Shown here: positions 1 to 7,461 of the stretch, piece after piece
How the letters are laid out: each line of letters starts with the position of its first letter
Numbering within the stretch: position 1 is the stretch's first letter
NCBI GenBank assembly: GCA_023254175.1
Contig: JALQYJ010000144.1
Coordinates: 1 to 45,192, forward strand
Direction: 5' to 3'
Origin: Runella sp.
GTDB lineage: Bacteria > Bacteroidota > Bacteroidia > Cytophagales > Spirosomataceae
DNA length: 45,192 nt
The notes under the pieces: model-generated
Told to the model about the DNA's origin: nothing
What the model saw: only the letters and a program-made list of their open reading frames with translations
Databases searched by the model: none
Made by a program: the position numbers and the translations under genes

Positions 1-125
1 GAAGTTTGGTCACTACAAAAAGCTCACTTCCTTTCATTTTTAATAATTTTAGCTGGGTAGAGAAAGTCTGGTAAACCCATTTTACAAATCTTTTGGCTCT
101 TTGCAAAGTTTTGACATATACTCAG

Positions 126-1022
126 ATGAATTTTTCTCAACCAATGCTCAGAGATGGTTCACTGTCTGGCAAAACAATCATTGTAACAGGCGGTGGTACA
201 GGTTTAGGCAAATCTATGACTAAGTATTTTTTAGAACTTGGAGCTCAGGTTACCATCTGCAGTCGACGTTTGGCAGTGCTCGAAAAAACCGCGAAAGAGT
301 TGGAAGAACAAACAGGCGGGCAAGTATTAACCGTAGAGTGTGATGTTCGTAAACCCGAACAAATAGATGCCGTCATTCAAGCTACTGTGCAAAGGTTTGG
401 GGCTGTTCATTGTTTAGTCAACAATTCGGCGGGGAACTTCATTAGTCCAACCGAACGGCTTTCCTACAAAGCCATTGATACCGTGGTAGATATTGTGTTA
501 CGAGGTACGTATTATTTTACGTTGGCCATCGGCAAATATTGGATTGAAAACCAAATTAAAGGAACCATTCTAAATATTTCTACCACTTACGCATGGACGG
601 GGTCTGGCTGGGTAGTACCCTCGGCAATGGCAAAAGCAGGAGTTTTGACCATGACCAAGTCTCTGGCCTATGAATGGGGTAAATACGGCATTCGATTAAA
701 TGCCATCGCACCAGGGCCTTTCCCAACAAAGGGAGCCTGGGAAAGGCTATTCCCTACAGAATTAGCGGAGAAATTTGCATTCGAAAATCGTATTCCATTG
801 AATCGGACGGGTGAACACCAAGAACTAGCCAATTTGGCTGCTTACCTTATCTCCGACTTTTCAGGTTACATGACGCGCGAAGTCATTACGTTCGACGGCG
901 GCGAAGTACTCAATGGGGGTCAGTTTAACTTCCTGCACCAAGTCACCCCTGAAATGTGGGATGTATTGGAAGCACAAATTAAAAGTGCGAACCGTGCCAG
1001 CAAACAAGAGGGGAAACCCTGA
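126..1022 (+). CDS. SDR family oxidoreductase, 2,4-dienoyl-CoA reductase-like
   Basis: Short-chain dehydrogenase of 298 residues. A Rossmann TGGGTGLG motif lies at residues 21-28, followed by NNSAGNFISPTERL, a Tyr in STTYAWTGSG and a Lys 15 residues later in PSAMAKAG, then EWGKYGIRLN and APGPFPTKGAW. This order, including GNFISPTERLS and the shifted Tyr/Lys pair, matches mitochondrial DECR1-type 2,4-dienoyl-CoA reductases rather than generic FabG enzymes. The inferred role is NADPH-dependent reduction of dienoyl-CoA during oxidation of unsaturated fatty acids, which fits the etfAB genes in the window. I chose ATG 126. An in-frame TTG at 93 would add 11 residues that do not look like the family. 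The DksA-like gene is convergent. Confidence 0.85.
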   Translation: MNFSQPMLRDGSLSGKTIIVTGGGTGLGKSMTKYFLELGAQVTICSRRLAVLEKTAKELEEQTGGQVLTVECDVRKPEQIDAVIQATVQRFGAVHCLVNNSAGNFISPTERLSYKAIDTVVDIVLRGTYYFTLAIGKYWIENQIKGTILNISTTYAWTGSGWVVPSAMAKAGVLTMTKSLAYEWGKYGIRLNAIAPGPFPTKGAWERLFPTELAEKFAFENRIPLNRTGEHQELANLAAYLISDFSGYMTREVITFDGGEVLNGGQFNFLHQVTPEMWDVLEAQIKSANRASKQEGKP

Positions 1023-1077
1023 TTTTTAGCTCTTTTTGTATTTTTTACCCCTTTGTTTTATCACATTTTGGTTACAA

Positions 1078-1135
1078 AAAAGGCGACAAAACCAACTTCT
1101 TGCTTTTTTGCAAGAAAAATGGCTTTGTCCCCTTT
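1078..1135. terminator. compound hairpin between convergent genes
   Basis: The outer arms 1079-1094 and 1120-1135 pair over 16 bp with two mismatches. Inside them is a perfect 7-bp hairpin (TTCTTGC 1097-1103, GCAAGAA 1110-1116) with a T6 loop. It lies between the ends of the SDR gene and the minus-strand DksA-like gene, so it probably ends transcription from both sides. There is no long T-run directly after either arm. Confidence 0.5.
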
Positions 1136-1162
1136 ACCTATTTTACAACATTCTGGCCGTTT

Positions 1163-1546
1163 TTAAACGCGACGCAGTTTTGCTTCTATCGTCTGCTGGG
1201 TGTGAGGTACTGCCCGAAGGCGTTCTTTCGGAATCAGTTTTCCTGTGTCAATACAAATACCATACGTACCATTTTTGATGCGAATGTTGGCATTTTCAAG
1301 CTGAGTGATAAACTTTTGCAAACGTCCCGCCGACTGACTCATTTGCTCACGCTCGCTTGTGTCTACATCTTCCATCAATTTGGTCGCTGCTCCTGTATTG
1401 TCGGTTCCGCTATCGTTTTTACGGCTTAGGGTATCCTTAATATACGCCAATTCTTTGCGTGCAACCTCAAGTTTGCTGTTGATGATTTCTTCAAATTCTT
1501 TTAACTCTTCTTCAGAGTAACGTTTTTTTTCTTCCTGTGCTGACAT
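1163..1546 (-). CDS. TraR/DksA family transcriptional regulator, zinc ligands mostly lost
   Basis: Protein of 127 residues with a charged coiled-coil N-terminal half followed by the DksA/TraR C-terminal module YGICIDTGKLIPKERLRAVP. DksA-type proteins enter the RNA polymerase secondary channel and adjust transcription with ppGpp. Only one cysteine of the usual four-Cys zinc finger is present (in GICID), so the fold probably does not bind zinc. From what I know of the family this is common in Bacteroidota. I chose the ATG at 1546, which is preceded by AAGGAG, a good Shine-Dalgarno sequence. The frame stays open to 1591 upstream but lacks a better start. Confidence 0.85.
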   Translation of the reverse strand: MSAQEEKKRYSEEELKEFEEIINSKLEVARKELAYIKDTLSRKNDSGTDNTGAATKLMEDVDTSEREQMSQSAGRLQKFITQLENANIRIKNGTYGICIDTGKLIPKERLRAVPHTQQTIEAKLRRV

Positions 1547-1591
1547 AATAAAACTCCTTAGTTTGGGGTAGAACTTAATGGCGGAAGTCAA

Positions 1592-1834
1592 TTAAGCCGC
1601 AAAAATACGGTTTATTCAATTCAAACAAATGATTTCAGGGGCTGTTTAATAAAAACTTACTTTTTTATGATTTTATGTTTTCTAATAAAAGCCAAGTAAT
1701 ATTTGGATAATATCTAAAGAACCTACAAAGTATTCCACCCTTTTACGAAAGAGTTATATTTCATTTTACATTCAATAATTGTATTATACCAAGAAAAAAC
1801 TATCCTTTTGCATTTTTCATTATAATAATAGTAA
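1592..1834. other. AT-rich intergenic region without recognised gene
   Basis: This stretch separates the divergent DksA-like gene and gdh. It is very AT-rich and has no ORF with family signal. The gdh promoter presumably lies near its right end, but I could not find a convincing TAnnTTTG box. Confidence 0.5.
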
Positions 1835-1888
1835 GTTTGTGGGCAGAAGCACGTTCTAAGAGTAAAGAACGAGTTTCTGCCCACAAAC
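1835..1888 (+). promoter_or_regulatory. long hairpin in the gdh leader
   Basis: The arms 1835-1857 and 1866-1888 are 23 nt each, begin with GTTTGTGGGCAGAA and pair with three mismatches clustered in the middle. The loop is 8 nt (AAGAGTAA). The structure ends 34 nt before the gdh ATG and is not followed by a T-run, so a simple terminator is unlikely. It could be a leader-RNA element, a protein-binding palindrome or a small dispersed repeat. Confidence 0.55.
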
Positions 1889-1922
1889 GAACATTCCAAA
1901 TAATCAGAATTCTTGTAAAGTT

Positions 1923-3197
1923 ATGACTTACATTGAGCCCGCTCCTATTAAAGATAAGGAGAATCCATTGGAGTCGATGATGTCGCGATTTGATAAAGCG
2001 GCTGAACTCCTTGGTATCAGTGATGAAATGTACCACATTCTCAAAGTACCTCGTAAGCAAGTTGTCGTCGGTCTTCCCGTAACGATGGACAATGGACAAA
2101 TCAAAGTATTTGAAGGTTACCGAGTGATTCACTCCACGATTCTTGGCCCTGCCAAAGGGGGAATTCGCTTTGATATGGCTGTCAACATCGACGAAGTCCG
2201 CGCCTTAGCTGCTTGGATGACCTGGAAGTGTGCCGTAGTAGATATTCCCTACGGTGGTGCAAAGGGAGGAATTGCCTGTAACCCACGCGAAATGTCGGCG
2301 GGTGAAATCGAACGCCTCATGCGCGCTTATACACTAGCCATGCTGGATGTATTTGGTCCTGACAAAGACATACCTGCCCCTGATATGGGTACAGGCCCCC
2401 GCGAAATGGCGTGGTTGATGGACGAATACTCAAAAGCAATGGGGATGACCGTTCACGGTGTAGTTACAGGTAAACCGCTCGTATTGGGTGGTTCGCTCGG
2501 ACGCACCGAGGCAACAGGCCGTGGAGTGACTGTATCGGCCCTATCTGCCATGGAAAAAATGCGTATCAATCCTTACCGCGCTACCGCAGCCGTTCAAGGT
2601 TTTGGCAACGTAGGGATGTATGCCGCAGCCCTTATGCACGAACGCGGCGTAACGGTTCAGGCCATTAGCGATATTTCGGGAGGGTATTACAACGCACGCG
2701 GAATCGACATTGAAGACGCAATGAAATACCGTGCCGCACACGGTGGAATTATGGAAGGATATAAAGAGGCTGACAAAATTTCGAACGAAGAACTGCTGTC
2801 ACTTCCCGTAGATGTATTGGTTCCTGCGGCCAAAGAAGACGTTATTACCCATGAGAATGCCGCAGATATTCAAGCCAAAATGATTGTTGAGGGTGCAAAC
2901 GGCCCTACCTCAGCCAGTGCAGACGACGTTATTAATGAAAAAGGTATTATGGTCGTTCCTGACATTTTGGCCAATGCAGGCGGCGTAACGGTATCTTACT
3001 TTGAGTGGGTTCAAAACCGAATTGGCTACAAATGGAACCTAGAACGAATCAACCGTCGCTCAGATCGTATCATGAAAGATGCGTTTGATAATGTATATGC
3101 TACTTCTCAAAAATACAAAGTAAATATGCGCCTTGCTGCGTATATTGTTGCGATTGACAAAGTAGCAAGTACCTACAAATTTCGTGGTGGTTATTAG
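1923..3197 (+). CDS. gdhA: Glu/Leu/Phe/Val family dehydrogenase, glutamate dehydrogenase
   Basis: Protein of 424 residues, the usual length for hexameric bacterial glutamate dehydrogenases of the RocG/GdhA short type. It interconverts glutamate and 2-oxoglutarate plus ammonium with NAD(P). Visible motifs in order are GPAKGGIRF, the catalytic-lysine segment PYGGAKGGIACNP, PAPDMGT, TGKPLVLGGSLGR, the nucleotide-binding VQGFGNVG and EGANGPTS. Cofactor preference cannot be read with confidence. The gene is a single unit: a long hairpin lies upstream and a strong terminator follows. Confidence 0.93.
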   Translation: MTYIEPAPIKDKENPLESMMSRFDKAAELLGISDEMYHILKVPRKQVVVGLPVTMDNGQIKVFEGYRVIHSTILGPAKGGIRFDMAVNIDEVRALAAWMTWKCAVVDIPYGGAKGGIACNPREMSAGEIERLMRAYTLAMLDVFGPDKDIPAPDMGTGPREMAWLMDEYSKAMGMTVHGVVTGKPLVLGGSLGRTEATGRGVTVSALSAMEKMRINPYRATAAVQGFGNVGMYAAALMHERGVTVQAISDISGGYYNARGIDIEDAMKYRAAHGGIMEGYKEADKISNEELLSLPVDVLVPAAKEDVITHENAADIQAKMIVEGANGPTSASADDVINEKGIMVVPDILANAGGVTVSYFEWVQNRIGYKWNLERINRRSDRIMKDAFDNVYATSQKYKVNMRLAAYIVAIDKVASTYKFRGGY

Positions 3198-3218
3198 GAA
3201 GTAAAATCCATCTCACCC

Positions 3219-3258
3219 AAAAAGGGGCAAATTACAGATTCTAATTGCCCCTTTTTTA
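3219..3258 (+). terminator. rho-independent terminator after gdh
   Basis: AAAAGGGGCAA and TTGCCCCTTTT form the stem around a short loop, and the right arm runs into TTTTTTATT. It lies 22 nt after the gdh stop and just before the psd promoter box. Confidence 0.85.
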
Positions 3259-3288
3259 TTAAATATAGAAAAATTGAAGCGGTTTGCC

Positions 3289-3296
3289 TACTTTTG
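3289..3296 (+). promoter_or_regulatory. Bacteroidota -7 box upstream of psd
   Basis: TACTTTTG matches the TAnnTTTG consensus and lies 28 nt before the psd ATG at 3324, just after the gdh terminator. No clear -33 TTTG is seen at the usual spacing. Confidence 0.5.
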
Positions 3297-3323
3297 CAAC
3301 GTTTATCTAAAAACTCCGTAGGT

Positions 3324-3983
3324 ATGACTATTCATAAAGAAGGTTTCGCAAGTATTGGTTTAGCAGGTGGTTGTGTCTTGATTACTAACTGGCTCGTGCG
3401 CCATTTTGCGAGCGAAATCGAATGGCTAACAACCACTTGGCTTGTAGCATCACTTGTCTTCTTTTTTATTATTGTTCAATTTTTTCGCAAACCCACTCGG
3501 GTTACAACTATTGACCCTAAACACGTTATCGCTCCCTGCGATGGAAAAGTGGTAGTGATTGAAGAAGTCGTTGAAACCGAATATTTCAAAGGGCCACGCC
3601 GTCAGGTGTCCATCTTCATGTCTCCGATTAACGTTCACATCAATTGGAACCCTATTGCGGGTGTAGTAAAGTATTTTAAATACCACCCAGGAAAGTATTT
3701 GGTGGCTTGGCATCCCAAATCTAGCACCGAAAACGAACGTACAACCACTGTTATTCAGACCCCTAACGGAGTAGAAGTGTTGTTTCGCCAAATTGCAGGG
3801 GCACTGGCAAAGCGTATTGTATGGTACGTTAAGGAAGGACAGCAAGTAAGTCAGGGGTCTGAGATGGGATTCATTAAATTTGGCTCTCGGGTTGATATTT
3901 ATCTACCACTTGATGCCAAAATTAAGGTCAACCTTGAAGAAAAAACAACTGGAGGAATTACGGTGTTAGCACATTTATCATAA
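3324..3983 (+). CDS. psd: phosphatidylserine decarboxylase family protein (short type)
   Basis: Protein of 219 residues that makes phosphatidylethanolamine from phosphatidylserine at the inner membrane. Two hydrophobic segments occupy the N-terminus, followed by VIAPCDGKVV, SPINVHINWNP and the self-cleavage site FGSRVDIYLP (Gly187-Ser188). Cleavage there yields the pyruvoyl prosthetic group. The GSR form and the short length mark the archaetidylserine-type subfamily usual in Bacteroidota, not the longer E. coli type with LGST. I chose ATG 3324; an in-frame TTG at 3294 lies inside the -7 box. murQ starts 3 nt after the stop, so the two genes are co-transcribed. Confidence 0.9.
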   Translation: MTIHKEGFASIGLAGGCVLITNWLVRHFASEIEWLTTTWLVASLVFFFIIVQFFRKPTRVTTIDPKHVIAPCDGKVVVIEEVVETEYFKGPRRQVSIFMSPINVHINWNPIAGVVKYFKYHPGKYLVAWHPKSSTENERTTTVIQTPNGVEVLFRQIAGALAKRIVWYVKEGQQVSQGSEMGFIKFGSRVDIYLPLDAKIKVNLEEKTTGGITVLAHLS

Positions 3984-3986
3984 ACC

Positions 3987-4805
3987 ATGTTATCTACTAC
4001 AGAATCTACTTCGCATTATGATAATCTCGAACAAATGAGCGTTCGGGAATTGCTCACGAACATCAACAACGAAGATAAAACAGTACCTTATGCCGTAGAA
4101 AAAGCCATTCCCCAAATAGAGGCTTTAGTAGAACAAATCGTGGTTCGGATGAAACAAGGTGGACGACTTTTTTACATTGGCGCAGGTACAAGTGGCCGAT
4201 TAGGAGTAGTAGATGCCTCTGAATGTCCTCCCACTTATGGAGTGCCTTTCGACCTAGTGATTGGCATCATGGCTGGAGGTGACAGTGCTATTCGTAAAGC
4301 GGTAGAAAACGCCGAAGATGACCCCAATCAAGCTTGGATTGATTTAAAAGCGTATGATATTGATGAGCTTGATTCATTGATTGGAATAGCAGCGTCGGGC
4401 AGAACCCCTTACGTTATTGGGGGACTCGACCAAGCTCGGAAAGCAGGTATTTTAACAGGTTGTATCGTATGTAATATGGGTTCTAAAGTAGCCGCCGCCG
4501 CCGAATTCCCTGTTGAAATTGTTGTTGGACCCGAATTTGTCACAGGAAGTACCCGCATGAAATCTGGAACAGCGCAAAAGTTAGCCCTCAATATGATTTC
4601 TACTTCTGTCATGATTCAGCTTGGCCGCGTGCAAGGCAACAAAATGGTAGATATGCAGATGACCAATTATAAATTGGTTCAACGTGCTATCCGCATGGTT
4701 CGAGAAGAGCTTCCTTCTATTACTCCCGAACAAGCTCAAGCTCTTTTGGACGAACATGGAAGCGTCAGAAATGCGGTAGAAGCAGGTCGAAAATCAGTGG
4801 AGTAA
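3987..4805 (+). CDS. murQ: N-acetylmuramic acid 6-phosphate etherase
   Basis: SIS-domain enzyme of 272 residues that cleaves the lactyl ether of MurNAc-6-phosphate, giving GlcNAc-6-phosphate and D-lactate during cell-wall recycling. Diagnostic segments are YIGAGTSGRLGVVDASECPPT, IAGGDSA-like MAGGDSAIRKAVENAEDD, TGSTRMKSGTAQKLALNMIST and the C-terminal EHGSVRNAVEAG. Length and ends agree with other Bacteroidota MurQ proteins. It lies 3 nt after psd. Confidence 0.95.
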   Translation: MLSTTESTSHYDNLEQMSVRELLTNINNEDKTVPYAVEKAIPQIEALVEQIVVRMKQGGRLFYIGAGTSGRLGVVDASECPPTYGVPFDLVIGIMAGGDSAIRKAVENAEDDPNQAWIDLKAYDIDELDSLIGIAASGRTPYVIGGLDQARKAGILTGCIVCNMGSKVAAAAEFPVEIVVGPEFVTGSTRMKSGTAQKLALNMISTSVMIQLGRVQGNKMVDMQMTNYKLVQRAIRMVREELPSITPEQAQALLDEHGSVRNAVEAGRKSVE

Positions 4806-4817
4806 AGTGCTGTTTCT

Positions 4818-5072
4818 ATGGCCTGCACCCCTCCCTGCTGGTTTGCAATTACGCTCTACCTTCAGTCGGTAGCTTTAATGATTCCACTTATTGGATGGGC
4901 TTCTTTTCAGATTGCTTCCATTTTCGGTGGCTATATTCTTGGTGTATTGGCCCTACAAATAAGAAGTATTTGGGAAGCACCGCTATTCTTATGGTATATT
5001 CTCCACGCCACGAACAACAAGGGTTCTACTCGGGAGAGCAAAAGTTGCACCTTGAATTCGTACAATTTCTAG
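4818..5072 (+). CDS. doubtful hydrophobic ORF after murQ
   Basis: An ATG 12 nt after the murQ stop opens an 84-codon frame. Its first 60 residues are hydrophobic and could form two membrane spans (about residues 8-24 and 26-45). Its last 84 nt overlap the MscS gene on the other strand, and I recognise no family. It could be a small membrane protein or noncoding sequence. The 183 nt between murQ and the MscS gene hold nothing else. Confidence 0.15.
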   Translation: MACTPPCWFAITLYLQSVALMIPLIGWASFQIASIFGGYILGVLALQIRSIWEAPLFLWYILHATNNKGSTRESKSCTLNSYNF

Positions 5073-6107
5073 TATTTTGAAATTCACCTCTTCTCGTACC
5101 CGCATGAACTCTTTCCAAACAGACGAGCCCACGTGGTAAATCACGACAATATCCAAAGAGCTTTCACTTAAAACCTCCAATCGTACTGTGGGTTCTTTCG
5201 AACTTGTGATATACTGCGAAAATAAGTATTCTCGAATTTCTTCAATGATTTTTTCAATGGTATCTGAAGGTGTATCGTAGGCCAAACGAACGTAATACTT
5301 AGCACGGCGATGGGTACGTTGCGAGACATTTTCCAGGGCTTGCGTCACCATCAATCGGTTCGGTACGGTTATCAAACTACCATCGTCCGAACGAACGCGC
5401 GTACTTCTAAACCCGATTTGCTCTACTTCCCCCGAAATCTTATCTAACACCACCGACTGCCCCACTAAAAAAGGGCGCTCGAGCATGATTGTCACTGATG
5501 CAATAAGGTTTTCGAGTGTTTCGCGGGCTGCCAACGCAATCACCACTCCTCCAATACCCAAACTTGTAATCAAAGCCCAAACGTTTACTTCGTACACTTT
5601 ATGGAGCATGACAAAAAAGCACGTCAGTGTCCAAAAAACGACGGCAATGTCTTTGAAAAAAGGGACAAGTTGGTCGTCCAAGGCCGTAGGAGTCTCAGTG
5701 GCTTGCTGCTTAAATATCAAGGAAATGAACTTAATCAAACGAATTCCTAACCAGCCAACAGCCACCGACAAAATCGATTGAAAAGTACGCTCTACCACCA
5801 TCAGCCAACCAAATTTTTCGGGTGTTGCCCAATTCCATTCGGAAGGGACTTTAAGATGATGAAAAGCCGAAAATAAAACAATAAGGGTAATAAGAAATTC
5901 AAAAGGACGGCGAGTGAGACGTACAAATTCGGCGACGGGAATGTTACCAGCCTCACTTTTGATAAAACGGTAAATCGTGCGGCTCACTGTAAAAGAAAGG
6001 CCACGCCGAAGGATAATTCCTAGACCAAGTATGCCCGTAAACCAAAGTAAATCACTGATTTTATTTTCTAAAATGGTATAATGAAGCCAATAGAAAACTT
6101 CGTCCAT
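4989..6107 (-). CDS. mechanosensitive ion channel family protein (MscS-like)
   Basis: Protein of 372 residues with about four membrane segments followed by an MscS pore and beta domain. The pore helix region reads LGIGGVVIALAARETLENLI, followed by RPFLVGQSVVLD, GEVEQIGFRSTRVRSDDGS and TVPNRLM. These are standard MscS landmarks for release of solutes on hypo-osmotic shock. The C-terminal alpha/beta domain ends in ALPSRTLVVRG. It is transcribed alone, and the secG terminator lies upstream of it. Confidence 0.92.
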   Translation of the reverse strand: MDEVFYWLHYTILENKISDLLWFTGILGLGIILRRGLSFTVSRTIYRFIKSEAGNIPVAEFVRLTRRPFEFLITLIVLFSAFHHLKVPSEWNWATPEKFGWLMVVERTFQSILSVAVGWLGIRLIKFISLIFKQQATETPTALDDQLVPFFKDIAVVFWTLTCFFVMLHKVYEVNVWALITSLGIGGVVIALAARETLENLIASVTIMLERPFLVGQSVVLDKISGEVEQIGFRSTRVRSDDGSLITVPNRLMVTQALENVSQRTHRRAKYYVRLAYDTPSDTIEKIIEEIREYLFSQYITSSKEPTVRLEVLSESSLDIVVIYHVGSSVWKEFMRVREEVNFKILEIVRIQGATFALPSRTLVVRGVENIP

Positions 6108-6204
6108 GTCTTTAGCTAGTTGATTGAATTACAAAACAACGAGGTATTTGGCGTTTTCACAACAAAAAAGGACTTGGCACATTGTAAAATTGACGTTCAC
6201 GCAC

Positions 6205-6240
6205 AAAAAAGCCTCGAAGTCGTTACTTCGAGGCTTTTTT
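6205..6240 (-). terminator. terminator of the miaB-secG operon
   Basis: Perfect 16-nt arms (AAAAAAGCCTCGAAGT and its complement) surround a 4-nt loop CGTT. On the minus strand the hairpin ends in T6, directly downstream of secG. The symmetrical A/T flanks would let it work in both directions. Confidence 0.85.
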
Positions 6241-6268
6241 ACACCTTGCTGCTGGTGCAACCAATAAA

Positions 6269-6631
6269 TTATTTTTGAGCTGGTTGTTGGGCAGGTGCTG
6301 GTGTAGTTGCTGGAGCAGGAGTGGTAGGCGCAGGAGCCGCAGGCAATGAACGTTGGTTCGCTTTTTCTACGTTCACACTATTGATTCCACCTGCCGCTTG
6401 AGGCTCACCAATGAACAAATGTGAAACCAACGCTAAAAGCGCCATAGCACCTGCCAAACCCCAAGTGATTTGTTCCAGAAGGTCAGTGGTTTGCTTTACA
6501 CCAAACATTTGGCTAGCACCACTTCCTCCAAATTCTCCTGCTAAACCGCCTCCTTTTGAGTTTTGAACCAAAACGATTAAAACCAACAATACAGCGATAA
6601 TGGCAATAACAACAATAAATACGGTAAACAT
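6269..6631 (-). CDS. secG: preprotein translocase subunit SecG
   Basis: Protein of 120 residues. A first membrane helix (about 1-22) is followed by VQNSKGGGLAGEFGGSGASQMFG, the signature cytoplasmic loop of SecG, and a second helix (about 54-74). SecG is the small accessory subunit of the SecYEG channel. The tail after residue 85 is an Ala/Pro-rich low-complexity extension (PAAPAPTTPAPATTP), longer than in E. coli SecG but usual in this phylum. It is the last gene of the minus-strand operon that starts with miaB. Confidence 0.95.
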   Translation of the reverse strand: MFTVFIVVIAIIAVLLVLIVLVQNSKGGGLAGEFGGSGASQMFGVKQTTDLLEQITWGLAGAMALLALVSHLFIGEPQAAGGINSVNVEKANQRSLPAAPAPTTPAPATTPAPAQQPAQK

Positions 6632-6682
6632 TTTTTTGTTTTCTGTTTTGAGTTATCTAGTAAAAGGTAAACCTTTTACTTC

Positions 6683-7438
6683 CTACTCCGTGGTTAAGTC
6701 CTTTATCTTTTCGGCAAAGTACGCTTTTTTTTCTGGTTTTTTCAACATCAGTTGCTCGTATATTTCAATAGCTCGTTCAATTTTTCCTTGTCGAACCATA
6801 ATTTTTGCCATTCCCTCACTGACAATCTCGCCTTTAAAGACGATATTTCGTTTTTTAGCAAGGTCTTCTGGCTCATTAATTGCTACTTCATTCAAATTGG
6901 CCCGAATTGGGCCAATTCGGGCTTCGTTTTCAATAAAACTATCAATGATCTCCATCTGGAGCTGACGCTCAAACTCACGGTACATTTTTACTTCCTCTTC
7001 TCCTGTGGAGCTTTCTATTTGTTCTAAATCACTTTGTAGTACATTCTCGCGTAATGTAGTATCGTCAATCGGTGGCAATTCGGGCAAACTCCAAATGGGT
7101 TTACTCAAAGCTTCTACTTCTTTTTTCTGATAATCGGTTGGCCAAACTAATACGTTTTCAAATTGACGACTTTTAAAATTAGGCGACCACTCAAACTCGT
7201 TTTGAATTAATTTTCTTAACGTATTTCTACTAATAGAATACGCTGCCGCTTTTTGAATAGGAACTTCGGCTTGTTCGGGCTGGTGAAGTGCGGTAGCTTT
7301 TGCTACTAATACACGAAGTGTTTGACAATAGGGATACAGCTCTGATGCTTCCTGAAGGTGCGGAATATCAGCTTCGGTAATATCGTCTGGATGCGATATC
7401 CAGTACGAAAACGATTCTTTTACGTAACGATTACTCAT
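6683..7438 (-). CDS. TPR-like protein of unknown function in the lptE-secG cluster
   Basis: Protein of 251 residues with no enzyme motif. The N-terminal part contains ASELYPYCQTLRVLVAKATALH and the C-terminal part MVRQGKIERAIEIYEQLMLKKPEKKAYF, which reads as a tetratricopeptide unit. The middle is acidic and probably unstructured. I chose ATG 7438, 23 nt after the lptE stop; a TTG start at 7468 would overlap lptE. The position between lptE and secG is, from memory, conserved in Bacteroidota, which suggests an envelope-related role, but the function is unknown. Confidence 0.8.
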   Translation of the reverse strand: MSNRYVKESFSYWISHPDDITEADIPHLQEASELYPYCQTLRVLVAKATALHQPEQAEVPIQKAAAYSISRNTLRKLIQNEFEWSPNFKSRQFENVLVWPTDYQKKEVEALSKPIWSLPELPPIDDTTLRENVLQSDLEQIESSTGEEEVKMYREFERQLQMEIIDSFIENEARIGPIRANLNEVAINEPEDLAKKRNIVFKGEIVSEGMAKIMVRQGKIERAIEIYEQLMLKKPEKKAYFAEKIKDLTTE

Positions 7439-7461
7439 ATATGGGGTCGTTTTTGATAAGA

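Noticed and set aside
50-62. ATTTTAGCTGGGT shared with 36896-36908 next to the IS fragment, as a possible IS end at the left edge
   Set aside because: A 13-nt match is expected by chance in a window this size, and no further similarity extends on either side.
6600-6965. 121-codon plus-strand frame over the secG/TPR boundary
   Set aside because: It is antisense to two well-supported genes and crosses their boundary; its hydrophobic residues come from AT-rich antisense sequence.
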